Origin: Roseiarcus sp963820775
Lineage (GTDB): Bacteria; Pseudomonadota; Alphaproteobacteria; Rhizobiales; Beijerinckiaceae
Length of the DNA stretch: 64,000 nucleotides
Assembly (NCBI GenBank): GCA_963820775.1
Contig: CAWGBF010000015.1
Coordinates: 1,178,001-1,242,000, forward strand
Direction: 5' to 3'
Numbering within the stretch: position 1 is the stretch's first letter; every line of letters begins with the position of its first letter. The translations under genes and the position numbers were made by a program. Of the stretch, positions 27,507 to 36,145 are shown piece by piece. The notes beneath the pieces were generated by a model that worked only from the letters and a program-made list of their open reading frames with translations, was not told the DNA's origin and searched no databases.

Positions 27507-28202
27507 TTACCCCATCTCGCTGACTTGCCCGTCGCGGATGGTGACGCGGCGGTCCATGCGGGCGGCGAGGTCCAGGTTGTGGGTGGCGACAAGGGCGGCG
27601 AGGCCGCTCGCCCTGACCAACGCGGCAAGCGTGCCGAACACATGGTCGGCGGTCTTCGGGTCGAGATTGCCCGTCGGCTCGTCAGCCAAGAGGACCCGCG
27701 GGCCGTTGGCCACCGCGCGGGCGATCGCGACCCGCTGCTGCTCGCCGCCTGACAATTCCGCCGGGCGATGGCTCTCGCGCTCGGCGAGACCGAGATAAGA
27801 CAGTAGCTCCCGCGCGCGGGCGGCGGCCTGAGCGCGCGGCAGCCCCGCGATCATCTGCGGCAGGACGAGGTTTTCAAGCGCCGAGAACTCGGGCAGCAAA
27901 TGATGGAACTGGTAGACGAAGCCAATTTCCGTGCGCCTTAGCGCCGTCCGCTTGTCGTCGCTCATGGTCGAGGTCGCCGCGCCCCCAATCCTCACTTCGC
28001 CGGCGTCGGGCCGCTCCAACAGACCCGCCAGATGCAGAAGCGTCGACTTTCCGGCGCCGGACGGTGCGATCAGCGCCACCGATTGGCCCGGCGACAACTC
28101 CAGCGATGCCCCGTTCAGGACCTCGACCGTGGTGTCGCCGCGCCCGTATCGACGCTCCACCCCGTCGAGCGTCAGCGCGGCGACCCGCGCGGCCTCATTC
28201 AT
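27507..28202 (-). CDS. lolD: lipoprotein-releasing ABC transporter ATPase LolD
   Basis: A 231-residue ABC ATPase of the LolD/MacB type that powers extraction of outer-membrane lipoproteins from the inner membrane. Walker A APSGAGKSTLLH, the Q-loop FVYQFHHLLPEFSALEN (typical of LolD), signature LSGGEQQRVAIARA, Walker B VLLADEPTGNLD and the H-loop ATHNLDLA are all intact. Its start overlaps the 3' end of the permease gene by 8 nt, and the pair follows proS. In many Rhizobiales dnaE comes next; here a broken STAND gene occupies that place. Confidence 0.93.
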   Translation of the reverse strand: MNEAARVAALTLDGVERRYGRGDTTVEVLNGASLELSPGQSVALIAPSGAGKSTLLHLAGLLERPDAGEVRIGGAATSTMSDDKRTALRRTEIGFVYQFHHLLPEFSALENLVLPQMIAGLPRAQAAARARELLSYLGLAERESHRPAELSGGEQQRVAIARAVANGPRVLLADEPTGNLDPKTADHVFGTLAALVRASGLAALVATHNLDLAARMDRRVTIRDGQVSEMG

Positions 28203-29493
28203 AACGCAGAGCCTCGACCGGATCGAGCTTCGCCGCGCGCCAGGACGGATAGATCGTCGCCGCCAGCGAAAGGATCAGCGCCATGGCGACGACCGAGAGA
28301 ACATCGGTCGTTTCAACCCGCGAAGGCAGTTGCGACAGGAAATAAAATTCGGAAGGAAAAAGATTGGCGCCGGTGATCCAGCTCAGAGCCTTGCGGATCG
28401 GCTCGACGTTGTACGCGACAAGGAGCCCAAGCGCGAGGCCAACGGCGGTGCCGACGAACCCGATGGTCGCGCCGGTGATGAGAAAGATCCGCATGATCGC
28501 GCCGCGCGTCGCGCCCATCGTGCGCAGGACGGCGATCGCGCGCGCCTTGTCCTGCACCAGCATGATGAGGCCGGAGATGATGTTGAGCGCGGCCACCAGC
28601 ATGATCAATGTCAGAATAGCGAACATCACGTTGCTCTCGACCGCCAGCACGTCAAAGAAGCTGCGGTTGAGCTGGCGCCAGTCGGTGTCGATCATCGGCC
28701 GCCCCTGCGCCGGTTCGATTCTGCGCCGCATCGCGTCCATGTCGTCCGGATCGGAGACATAGACTTCGATCACGCTCGCCTGGCCATCAGAATTGAAGAA
28801 GGTCTGGGCCTCTGGAAGCGGCATGAAGATGAAGGTGTTGTCGAAGGTCGTCATGCCGATCTGGAAAATCGCGGCAACCGTATAGGACTTCATGCGCGGC
28901 GTGACGCCGAACGGCGTCTCCGCGCCATGCGGCGCGATGATGGTGATCTTGTCGCCGGCCCTCAGGCTCAAATGTTCCGCAAGCTTGGAGCCGACCGCCA
29001 CGCCCTGGCCGGAGTCAAAGCCGTCGAGCGAGCCCTGGATGATGTGCCCTTCGACCCCGGGCAGCCGCGCCAGATCGCTTCCGCGAATGCCGCGCACCAG
29101 CACGCCGGACGAGCCATAGGGGGAGCTAGCGAACGCCTGGCCCTCGACCAGCGGCAGCGCCAACGTGACGCCGGGCACCTTGCTCACTCTCGCCGTTACC
29201 GCGTCGTAGTCGGTGAGCGGCGTCTCGACCCCTTGCAGGAACATGTGGCCGTTGAGGCCGATCATCTTGTCCATGAGGTCGTGGCGGAAGCCGTTCATCA
29301 CCGACATGACGACGATCAACGCCGCGACGCCGAGCACGATGCCGAGAAACGAGAAGCCGGCGATGACCGAGATCGAGCGCTGGGCGTTGCGCGCGCGCAG
29401 GTAACGAAACGCGACCATCCATTCGAAAGCGGAGAACGCCTTGGTGGCCGGCGCGGTTTCGGGAGCGGGCGCGTCCAGCGCGACGGCGGTCAC
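28195..29493 (-). CDS. lolC: lipoprotein-releasing ABC transporter permease LolC/LolE
   Basis: A 432-residue permease of the FtsX/MacB family. One N-terminal helix (about 40-65, following FEWMVAFRYLRARNAQRSIS) is followed by a large periplasmic domain and three C-terminal helices, with the last ending in PSWRAAKLDPVEALRYE, the classical LolC/E end. One such permease instead of separate LolC and LolE is normal in alphaproteobacteria (often called LolF). The start is GTG 29493, and the leader contains a pair of palindromic repeat units. It is coupled to lolD. Confidence 0.92.
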   Translation of the reverse strand: MTAVALDAPAPETAPATKAFSAFEWMVAFRYLRARNAQRSISVIAGFSFLGIVLGVAALIVVMSVMNGFRHDLMDKMIGLNGHMFLQGVETPLTDYDAVTARVSKVPGVTLALPLVEGQAFASSPYGSSGVLVRGIRGSDLARLPGVEGHIIQGSLDGFDSGQGVAVGSKLAEHLSLRAGDKITIIAPHGAETPFGVTPRMKSYTVAAIFQIGMTTFDNTFIFMPLPEAQTFFNSDGQASVIEVYVSDPDDMDAMRRRIEPAQGRPMIDTDWRQLNRSFFDVLAVESNVMFAILTLIMLVAALNIISGLIMLVQDKARAIAVLRTMGATRGAIMRIFLITGATIGFVGTAVGLALGLLVAYNVEPIRKALSWITGANLFPSEFYFLSQLPSRVETTDVLSVVAMALILSLAATIYPSWRAAKLDPVEALRYE

Positions 29494-29499
29494 GCGCAG

Positions 29500-29783
29500 A
29501 CCCTCACCCCCGGCCCCTCTCCCGCTAGCCCGTCGAAAGACGGGCGTCCTTCGGGACGCCCTATGGGGAGAGGGGGACGGCGGCGGCGCATCCCGTCTCC
29601 CTCCGGGAGAAGGTGGCGCGAAGCGCCGGATGAGGGACCAGGCCGAAAGCGGTGCGTCGAACCCTCACCCCCGACCCCTCTCCTGTAGGAGAGGGGAGTC
29701 CTGCTCTTGCCCCCGGGAAACAGGAGCGCCCCCTCCCTTCTCCCTCGGGGAGAAGGTGGCCGACGAAGTCGGCCGGATGAGGG
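29500..29783. repeat. two copies of a two-part palindromic repeat
   Basis: Part A (ACCCTCACCCCCGGCCCCTC with GGGGAGAGGGG) occurs at 29500-29574 and again at 29661-29697. Part B (TCTCCCTCGGGGAGAAGGTG then a GGCC/GCGC stem and GGATGAGGG) occurs at 29593-29637 and 29736-29783. The first A unit has an extra inner hairpin with GTCCTTCGGGACGCC in its loop. These are interspersed repeats of the kind common in rhizobial genomes, here filling the proS-lolC gap. Confidence 0.75.
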
Positions 29784-29800
29784 AAAGGCCCGGTCTCTCG

Positions 29801-31126
29801 TCACGCCTGCCCGCCAAGCCGGGCGATTGCCGCATCGACGCTGATCAATTCGCGCTCGCCGCGGCGGGTCTTAAGCTCAACCTTGCCCTCGGCCAGGCTC
29901 TTGGGGCCGATGATCGCCTGATGCGGCGCGCCGACCAGATCCATCGCAGCGAATTTCGCTCCCGGCCGCTCGTCGCGGTCATCATAGAGCACGTCGACGC
30001 CCGCTTTCGTGAGCGACCCATAGATGCGCTCGCAAGCCCCGTCGCAGGCGGCGTCGCCGACTTTGAGATTGATCAGCCCGACACGAAACGGCGCGACCGC
30101 CTCCGGCCAGATCGGGCCGTTGTCGTCGTGGTTGGCCTCGATCAGCGCGGCGGCGAGCCGCGTCGGGCCGATGCCGTACGAGCCCATATGCACGGGATGC
30201 TCCTTGCCGTCCGGTCCATTGACGACCGCCTTCATGGGAGCCGAATACTTGGTTCCGAAGTAGAAAATATGGCCGACCTCGATCCCGCGGGCGGAAATCC
30301 GATCCTCGGGATCAATCCGCTCGAACGCGGCCTCATCGTGCTTGTCTGATGTGGCGGCGTAGAGCGAGGTCCACTTGTCGACAACGGCCTGCATCGTCTT
30401 GGCGTTGTCGAAGTCGATGTCCTCGGGCGGCGTCTTGAATGAGAGATAGTCGCGGTGGCAGAAGACTTCGCTCTCGCCGGTCGACGCGAGAATGACGAAC
30501 TCGTGGCTGAGGTCGCCGCCGATTGGGCCAGATTCCGCTCGCATCGGAATGGCCGTCAGGCCGAGCCGCGCGAACGTGCGCAAGTAAGCGGCGAACTCCT
30601 TATTGTAGGAATGGCGCGCGCCAGCCTGATCGAGGTCGAAGGTATAGGCGTCCTTCATCAGGAACTCGCGCGAGCGCATCACGCCGAAGCGGGGCCTCAC
30701 CTCGTCGCGAAACTTCCACTGGACGTGATAGAGATTGAGCGGCAGGTCCTTGTAGGAACGCACCGAGGCGCGGAAGATCTCGGTGATCATCTCCTCGTTG
30801 GTCGGCCCGTACAGCATGTCGCGGTCGTGCCGGTCGCGAATGCGCAGCATCTCCTTGCCGTAATCGTCGTAGCGTCCGGATTCGCGCCAGAGATCAGCCG
30901 ACTGGATGGTCGGCATCAGAACCTCGATCGCGCCGGCGCGGTCCTGCTCCTCGCGGACGATGGCGCAGATCTTGTGCAACACGCGGACGCCGAGCGGCAG
31001 CCAGGCATAGCTGCCCGCAGCCTCCTGCCGGATCATGCCGGCGCGCAGCATCAGCCGATGCGAGAGGATCTCCGCCTCTTTCGGCGTCTCCTTGAGGATC
31101 GGCAGGAAATAACGGGAAAGACGCAT
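29801..31126 (-). CDS. proS: proline--tRNA ligase
   Basis: A 441-residue prolyl-tRNA synthetase of the short form without the editing insertion, as usual for alphaproteobacteria. Class II motifs are clear: motif 1 (GVRVLHKICAIVREEQDRAG with the LMPTIQSADLW segment), motif 2 (WKFRDEVRPRFGVMRSREFLMKDAYTF) and motif 3 (GSYGIGPTRLAAALIE), followed by the anticodon-binding domain (FRVGLINLKVGD, VLYDDRDERPGAKFA). The start is ATG 31126, with AGGAAG upstream and the standard MRLSRYF N-terminus. It is the first gene of the proS-lolC-lolD unit. Confidence 0.96.
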   Translation of the reverse strand: MRLSRYFLPILKETPKEAEILSHRLMLRAGMIRQEAAGSYAWLPLGVRVLHKICAIVREEQDRAGAIEVLMPTIQSADLWRESGRYDDYGKEMLRIRDRHDRDMLYGPTNEEMITEIFRASVRSYKDLPLNLYHVQWKFRDEVRPRFGVMRSREFLMKDAYTFDLDQAGARHSYNKEFAAYLRTFARLGLTAIPMRAESGPIGGDLSHEFVILASTGESEVFCHRDYLSFKTPPEDIDFDNAKTMQAVVDKWTSLYAATSDKHDEAAFERIDPEDRISARGIEVGHIFYFGTKYSAPMKAVVNGPDGKEHPVHMGSYGIGPTRLAAALIEANHDDNGPIWPEAVAPFRVGLINLKVGDAACDGACERIYGSLTKAGVDVLYDDRDERPGAKFAAMDLVGAPHQAIIGPKSLAEGKVELKTRRGERELISVDAAIARLGGQA

Positions 31127-31280
31127 CGGGCTTCCTGAGGTCTCGATTCGAGCTTGCGGTCCGGGCGCCCCTATTGGCCCGTGCGGCTGAGCTTGACAAG
31201 TTTTCACCGGCCGGTGCGCTGGTGACCCCGTATTGGAAGACCCCGCCGACATGCGCCTTGACAGAGCCGCCCTCGCTTCG

Positions 31281-31318
31281 TATTACACCTCTCAGTTAAT
31301 TCACCTGTTGGTGTAATA
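31281..31318 (+). promoter_or_regulatory. inverted-repeat operator before arsR-like gene
   Basis: TATTACACC at 31281-31289 is matched by a perfect inverted GGTGTAATA at 31310-31318, directly abutting the ATG of the ArsR gene. The 20-nt spacing puts both half-sites on one face over the promoter and start, a position that fits autorepression. Confidence 0.65.
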
Positions 31319-31672
31319 ATGCCCGCAGATTCCCTCAGCCTGACGTTCGCCGCTCTCGCGCATCCTGCGCGGCGCGCGATCCTGGCGCGCTTGAGCCTGG
31401 GGCAGACCTCCGTCCAGGAGCTGGCCAAGCCGCTGAAATTGAGCGGGCCGGCGATGACGAAGCATCTGAAAAGCTTGGAGCGCGGAGGGCTCATCAGCCG
31501 CACCCGCGAAGCCCAGTGGCGACCGTGCAAGCTCGAAGCCGCTCGAATTGAGAACGTGACCAACTGGATTGATGAGCTCAAGGCGTCGACCGAGCGCAGT
31601 CTGGATCGCCTGGACGCCTATCTGCAGAGCCTGCAATCGGCCGACGCCAACCCCGAATTGAAGGAGAAATAG
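31319..31672 (+). CDS. ArsR family transcriptional regulator (SRPBCC-linked type)
   Basis: A 117-residue winged-helix repressor. The HTH is clear: ALAHPARRAILARLSLGQ, TSVQELAKPLKLSGPAMTKHLKSLERGG with wing LISRTREAQWRPCKLEAA. It has no Cys metal site of the ArsR/SmtB kind. It belongs to the subgroup whose gene is followed by an AHSA1/SRPBCC gene, where the regulator probably senses a small organic ligand. The stop lies 2 nt from the next gene's start, so the pair is an operon under the inverted repeat at 31281-31318. Confidence 0.9.
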   Translation: MPADSLSLTFAALAHPARRAILARLSLGQTSVQELAKPLKLSGPAMTKHLKSLERGGLISRTREAQWRPCKLEAARIENVTNWIDELKASTERSLDRLDAYLQSLQSADANPELKEK

Positions 31673-31673
31673 T

Positions 31674-32180
31674 GTGGTGGAAACCGAAGCCTTCTCGATT
31701 TCGCGAGATCTGAAAGCGCCGCGCGCGCTGGTCTATCAGGTGCAGACCGACGCCAAACACTTGGCGAACTGGCTAAGCCCGGAGGGATTCAAGACAATCC
31801 ACGCCGCCATGGATTTCCGCGTCGGCGGGACATACCACTACGGCCTCGAGGGTCCTGGCGGCTCGCAAATGTGGGGTCTGCAAAGATTTCGCGAGATCGT
31901 GCCGAACGAAAGGATCGTGCTGATCCAGTCGTTTTCCGACAAGGACGGCGGGCTCACGCGTCATCCGATGGCGCCGGAATGGCCGCTCGAAATGCTGGCG
32001 ACGACGACCTTTGAGGACATCGGCCCGGGGATGACGCGGATCACGATTTCATGGCGGCCCTACAATTCGGACGAGGCAGGGATCAGGGCGTTCGACGCCG
32101 GTCGGCCCGGCATGACGGGCGGGTTCTCCGGAACGTTCAAAAAGCTGGAGGCCTATTTGGCGCAACTCCAGGGGGAATAG
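31674..32180 (+). CDS. AHSA1/SRPBCC domain protein
   Basis: A 168-residue START-like ligand-binding protein, GTG start at 31674 with AAGGAGAAAT upstream. The opening FSISRDLKAPRALVYQVQTD, then LANWLSPEGF and FRVGGTYHYGL, and the ending FSGTFKKLEAYLAQLQ match the AHSA1 group. Such proteins hold a hydrophobic ligand and, beside an ArsR-type regulator, are inferred to bind or modify the compound that the regulator senses. The exact ligand is unknown. Translation is probably coupled to the regulator gene. Confidence 0.87.
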   Translation: MVETEAFSISRDLKAPRALVYQVQTDAKHLANWLSPEGFKTIHAAMDFRVGGTYHYGLEGPGGSQMWGLQRFREIVPNERIVLIQSFSDKDGGLTRHPMAPEWPLEMLATTTFEDIGPGMTRITISWRPYNSDEAGIRAFDAGRPGMTGGFSGTFKKLEAYLAQLQGE

Positions 32181-32208
32181 GCTGTGAGGGCCCGCCTAGG
32201 GCGCGCCA

Positions 32209-32640
32209 TCAACCCGTTCGGGCTAAGCCCCTCAGAAAGTTGATGTCTACGAGCCCGGCGTGCTGTTTGGCGACCTTGCCCTTTTCGAAGGCGATCAAAG
32301 TCGGAATGCCGCGGATGCCGAAGCGCGCCGCAATCGCCGGCTCCTCGTCGACATTGACCTTGGCGAAGCGGGCGCGCGGCTCAAGCTCCCTCGCCGCCTT
32401 GTCGAAGATCGGCGCCATCGTCCGGCACGGCCCGCACCACGGCGCCCAGAAGTCGACGATCAGCGGCATATCGTTGCGCTCGACGTGCTTGTCGAAGGTC
32501 TTCGCGGTCAGCGCGATCGGCTCGCCGGTGAAGAGGCTCGCCTTGCAGGCGCCGCACTTGGCTTCCGACGCGGGACGGTCGGCCGGGATGCGGTTGACCG
32601 CGGAACAATGGGGACAGACGGCGTGAATCGACTCGGTCAT
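32209..32640 (-). CDS. trxC: thioredoxin 2 (zinc-binding) TrxC
   Basis: A 143-residue thioredoxin with an N-terminal zinc ribbon: Cys9-Cys12 (CPHC) and Cys29-Cys32 (CGAC) bracket the ribbon, and the redox site WCGPC is at 68-72, followed by cis-Pro GIPTLIAFEKG. TrxC reduces disulfides in the cytoplasm and is often induced by oxidative stress. The start ATG 32640 is fixed by the zinc ribbon; upstream residues to 32685 are not homologous. The region to the next gene (32641-32862) contains nothing clear. Confidence 0.95.
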   Translation of the reverse strand: MTESIHAVCPHCSAVNRIPADRPASEAKCGACKASLFTGEPIALTAKTFDKHVERNDMPLIVDFWAPWCGPCRTMAPIFDKAARELEPRARFAKVNVDEEPAIAARFGIRGIPTLIAFEKGKVAKQHAGLVDINFLRGLARTG

Positions 32641-32862
32641 GGGGGCGTGCCCCTCTCGACGGCGCTCGTCAATATTTGGCCCCAATCAGCGCCGTTTCAA
32701 GCTTTCAAAGGCCACCGTCCACGCGTGTGATCACGAATTCGTGATCTAACATTGCGGTAACCTAGGCGCCCGAAGCACGTACAGGCTGCAGGAGCTATGA
32801 GGCTCCAACGGCTGGGCTGCCGCTTGGCCGCTCGTCTCATTGTTTAATCTGGAGATTTTCGG

Positions 32863-33144
32863 ATGAACGCTAGAACCGCCATCACCGCCGCGACCCTTGC
32901 CTGCTCGCTCGCCGCCGCGCTCGCCACCGCCGCAAACGCCGGTCCCGCTCCCGCTCAGCCCGGCGCCGACAAGTGCTACGGCATCGCCATGGCCGGCAAG
33001 AATGACTGCGCCGCCGGCGCCGGCACGAGCTGCGCCGGGACCTCGACCGTCGACTACGACCCGGCGCACTGGAAATATGTCGCCAAGGGCACCTGCGAGG
33101 CGATGAAGACCCCGAAGGGCCATGGCTCGCTGACCGCGATGTGA
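32863..33144 (+). CDS. DUF2282/BufA1-type bufferin precursor (orphan)
   Basis: A 93-residue precursor with a signal peptide (cleavage after residue 26, NAG) and the DUF2282 pattern DKCYGIAMAGKNDCAAG with Cys38, Cys49, Cys57 and Cys78. DUF2282 proteins, now called bufferins, are peptides that gain thiol-derived heterocycles by a DUF692 enzyme (BufB) with a DUF2063 partner (BufC) and bind copper. Neither partner gene is in the window: the next gene is an acyl-CoA synthetase on the other strand. It therefore depends on a maturase elsewhere or acts unmodified. An A+T-rich stretch before the ATG (GGAGA) supports expression. Confidence 0.8.
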   Translation: MNARTAITAATLACSLAAALATAANAGPAPAQPGADKCYGIAMAGKNDCAAGAGTSCAGTSTVDYDPAHWKYVAKGTCEAMKTPKGHGSLTAM

Positions 33145-33211
33145 GTTGAGCGTACCCCTCCTTTCGCCCTGCGGCCTCGCCTCCTCCCAGGTGGGGCCGT
33201 TTGCGTTTTCC

Positions 33212-34924
33212 TCACCCTTCCGGAAAATCCTCGATCCTGAATTCGGCTTGCGCCCGTTCGCCGCGTTCGGCGAGCGCGCTCTCGCGCTGGCGCAGCTCAA
33301 CTCGCCGGATCTTGCCGGACACGGTCTTTGGCAATTCGAAGAATTCGATCCGCCGCACCAGCTTGTAGGCCGAGAGGCGGCCGCGCATGTGGGTGAAGAT
33401 CGCCGCCGCCGTGGCGCGATCGGGAGCATGGCCGTCCGCGAGCGCGACATAGGCTTTGGCGACGGTGTAGCGCAGCGGATCGGGCGCCGGCACGACCGCG
33501 GCTTCCGCCACTGAAACATGCTCGATCAGCACGCTTTCGAGCTCGAACGGACTCAAGCGATAGTCGCTGGATTTGAACACATCGTCGGCCCGGCCGATGA
33601 AGGTGATGGCGCCGTCGGCGTCGCGTGAGGCGACGTCGCCGGTCTTGTAATATTCGCCCTCGATCGGCATGAGCCGCCCATGCTCGTTCTGATAGCCGGA
33701 CATGAGACCAACGGCGCGAGGGCGCAAAGGAAGCGCGATCTCGCCGGTGTCGCTCTCGAGCCCGTCGGCGTCGATAAGCACGACGCGATAGCCCGGCAAC
33801 GGCCGCCCCATCGAGCCGGGGACGATCCGCTGTCCGGGTGAATTGCCGATCATCATGGTGGTCTCGGTCTGCCCGTAGGAGTCGCGCAACGGCAGGCCCC
33901 ATGCGCGTCTCACCTGCTCGATGATCTCGGGATTGACCGGCTCGCCCGCCGCATTCACCTCGCGGAGCGCGACCTTCCATTGTCTCAAGTCGTGCTGGAT
34001 CAGCATCCGCCAGACGGTGGGCGGTGCGCAGAACACGGCGACCTGGTGCTCGACCAGCGCGTCGAGCGCCGCGCGCGGCTCGAAGCGCAGAGCGAGCGCG
34101 ACAATGGTCGCGCCAGCGTTCCAGGGCGCGAACACGCTCGACCAGGCGTGCTTGGCCCATCCGGGCGACGAAATGTTGAGATGCGTGTCGCCGGGCCTGA
34201 TCCCAAGCCCATACATCGTCGAGAGATGCCCGATCGGATAGCTCGCGTGGGTGTGCACGACGAGCTTCGATCGCGCGGTGGTGCCGGAGGTGAAATAGAG
34301 GAGCATCGGGTCGTCGGCCTTGGTCGGGCCGTCAGGAGTGAAGAACTGGCTGCCCAGCAGCGTGGCGTAACGCCGCCACGAGGGCGGGGCCGGGCCGACC
34401 GCGATGCGCTGGACGCCCTCCGCAAGCCCCGAGAATTTCTCCGCGTCGGCGCCGTGCGCGACCAGATATTTGGCCTGGCCCCGCTCGATCCGGTCGGCGA
34501 TGTCGGCGTGCCCCAGCGTCGGCATGGCCGGGATCAGCACGAGGCCGAGCTTCATCGACGCGAGCATCGTCGCCCACAGTTCAGGAACGACGCCGAGCAT
34601 CATCAAGAGACGATCGCCGCGCTTGGCGCCGAGCGCGCGCAGGCCGTTGGCGAGACGCGACAATTCCAGGCGCAGATCGTCGAACGTCCGCGTCTCGACG
34701 CGCTCGCCGATCACCTTCAGCGCGACTTTACGCCCATGCTCTCCCGCCGCGAGCTCGGCGTCGAACCATTCGAGCGCCCAGTTGAACTCATGCGGGCGCG
34801 GCCAGGAGAACGCCGCGCGCGCGCCGTGATAGTCGTCGCGGAACTCAAGCAGGCGATCGCGCGCCTCGCGGAAGGTCAGAGGCTCCGGAGCGGCGGGGGC
34901 TGCGGAGAACGGGGCGAGAGACAT
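33212..34924 (-). CDS. AMP-binding acyl-CoA synthetase
   Basis: A 570-residue adenylate-forming enzyme that activates a carboxylic acid to its CoA ester. Core motifs are intact: YFTSGTTARSKLVVH (P-loop), DSYGQTET (A5), YYKTGDVASRDADG (A7), GRADDVFKSSDYRLSPFELE (A8) and PKTVSGKIRRVEL with the A10 Lys. The N-terminal part (FSWPRPHEFNWALEWFD) resembles acetyl-CoA synthetase and medium-chain acyl-CoA ligases of the AcsA/MACS branch. Substrate chain length cannot be read from the sequence. The start is ATG 34924; the longer frame to 35005 is not homologous. Confidence 0.92.
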   Translation of the reverse strand: MSLAPFSAAPAAPEPLTFREARDRLLEFRDDYHGARAAFSWPRPHEFNWALEWFDAELAAGEHGRKVALKVIGERVETRTFDDLRLELSRLANGLRALGAKRGDRLLMMLGVVPELWATMLASMKLGLVLIPAMPTLGHADIADRIERGQAKYLVAHGADAEKFSGLAEGVQRIAVGPAPPSWRRYATLLGSQFFTPDGPTKADDPMLLYFTSGTTARSKLVVHTHASYPIGHLSTMYGLGIRPGDTHLNISSPGWAKHAWSSVFAPWNAGATIVALALRFEPRAALDALVEHQVAVFCAPPTVWRMLIQHDLRQWKVALREVNAAGEPVNPEIIEQVRRAWGLPLRDSYGQTETTMMIGNSPGQRIVPGSMGRPLPGYRVVLIDADGLESDTGEIALPLRPRAVGLMSGYQNEHGRLMPIEGEYYKTGDVASRDADGAITFIGRADDVFKSSDYRLSPFELESVLIEHVSVAEAAVVPAPDPLRYTVAKAYVALADGHAPDRATAAAIFTHMRGRLSAYKLVRRIEFFELPKTVSGKIRRVELRQRESALAERGERAQAEFRIEDFPEG

Positions 34925-35026
34925 TCGAAGATACTGACTCCGCTTGGCCTCTCCGGCAATGTCGCCCAAGCGTAGCGACCGCTCCGCACCGGGCGGCCAG
35001 CACAACCAGCGCGCGAACTAGGGCGG

Positions 35027-35155
35027 AAATAAAAGCGCATAAACGCCAGTAAACGTTAGTAAACGCTAGTAAATTTGATGGCGTTTACTAGCGTTTATTT
35101 TTCGGAATCGGGACTTTTCAATGGGTTACAGCCGATTCAAATAAAAATTTTCCCC
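35027..35155 (+). repeat. structured repeat locus 2: iterated units, inverted copy, conserved core
   Basis: Three direct units AAACGCCAGT, AAACGTTAGT and AAACGCTAGT stand at 35041-35070. The arm AAACGCTAGTAAA (35061-35073) returns inverted at 35084-35096. Seven nt later comes the core (35104-35150) with GAATCGGGACTTTTCAATGG and CAAATAAAAA, matching locus 1 almost base for base while the arm is unrelated to that of locus 1. It sits between the acyl-CoA synthetase and GST genes, in a 417-nt gap. The rest (35156-35341) shows only an A/T-rich stretch. Confidence 0.8.
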
Positions 35156-35341
35156 CTCCCGCCTCAACTCGCGTCTCGGGTTGTACGCAAGATGCCTGAA
35201 ATCCCATTTTCCTCATCCTTCTTCCGAGATGCAAGAACGCCGAGGCTCCAATCCCGAGAGTAGAAATAATTAGCACTCATTCCGCTTTTCGCAAAGCTTT
35301 TGCACTGCTTTTGCACTGAAACCTTCCGGGTCCGACGGCGA

Positions 35342-35998
35342 TTACCCGGCGCCCGTCCGGATCGGCGGCAATTCGGGCGCGTCGAGCCCGGCGAAAGGAT
35401 CCCGCCAGGCCGGGATCTCCATCAGCCGCGCATGCCAGGCTTCGACGCGCGGGAAATCCTTGAGCGGCAGGCCGGCAAGGTCCGCGAACGGCAGGACGCA
35501 GGCGATACGGAAATCGGCGTAGGTAAGATGATCGCCAACGAGCCAGACCGATGCGCCGAGACGCTCATCCAAAATGGCCGCCGAGGACGCGAATTCGCTC
35601 AGGCCCGAGTCCACCACATCCTGCCTCACCGGGCCGATGCCGTAACGCTGCTTGGTCACGCGCTCGAAATGGACCTGATCGCAGGCTCGCACGAAATTCC
35701 AGTAGCCCCAGCTTATCCAGCGGACGAGGTCCGGCAGGGACTCGCCCATCGGCCAGAAGTCCGAATTGGCCAGCTGCGACAGCCGGCATGCGATGGCGTC
35801 CGCCTCCCACAGCGTCTTGTCTCCCTCGACCAGAATGGGAACGCTCAGGTTCGGATTGAGCTTGAGAAATTTCTCTCTCTCACCGGGCGAGAAGGGCGAA
35901 GCAAATTCAAATTCCACCGGCGCTTTCAAGTAGCGTGCTACGGCGACCGCAAGGCGCGGATTGTAGTTGCGGCTGAAATAGAGCTTGCCCTTGCTCAT
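35342..35998 (-). CDS. glutathione S-transferase family protein
   Basis: A 218-residue GST. The N-terminal thioredoxin domain begins KLYFSRNYNPRLAVAVARYL, has the cis-Pro segment NLSVPILVEGD and the EADAIACRL helix; the C-terminal helical domain ends DHLTYADFRIACVLPFA, the typical N-capping box. The catalytic Ser/Tyr is not clear (Ser9 or Asn11). The role in glutathione conjugation or peroxide detoxification is inferred from the family. The start at ATG 35998 is chosen by homology. Neighbours give no specific hint. Confidence 0.87.
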   Translation of the reverse strand: MSKGKLYFSRNYNPRLAVAVARYLKAPVEFEFASPFSPGEREKFLKLNPNLSVPILVEGDKTLWEADAIACRLSQLANSDFWPMGESLPDLVRWISWGYWNFVRACDQVHFERVTKQRYGIGPVRQDVVDSGLSEFASSAAILDERLGASVWLVGDHLTYADFRIACVLPFADLAGLPLKDFPRVEAWHARLMEIPAWRDPFAGLDAPELPPIRTGAG

Positions 35999-36145
35999 GA
36001 GGCGATCATGCGCCTCTGCCGGACGGGCGCCAACTGGGGTCGTATCCGAGGTCAAAAACCCATTCGACCGGTTCGACCGGGGCTGTGTGAAAAAAGAATC
36101 GTCAAACTGGCGTCAGTACGAATATGGCTCCGAGCTTGCCGAGAC

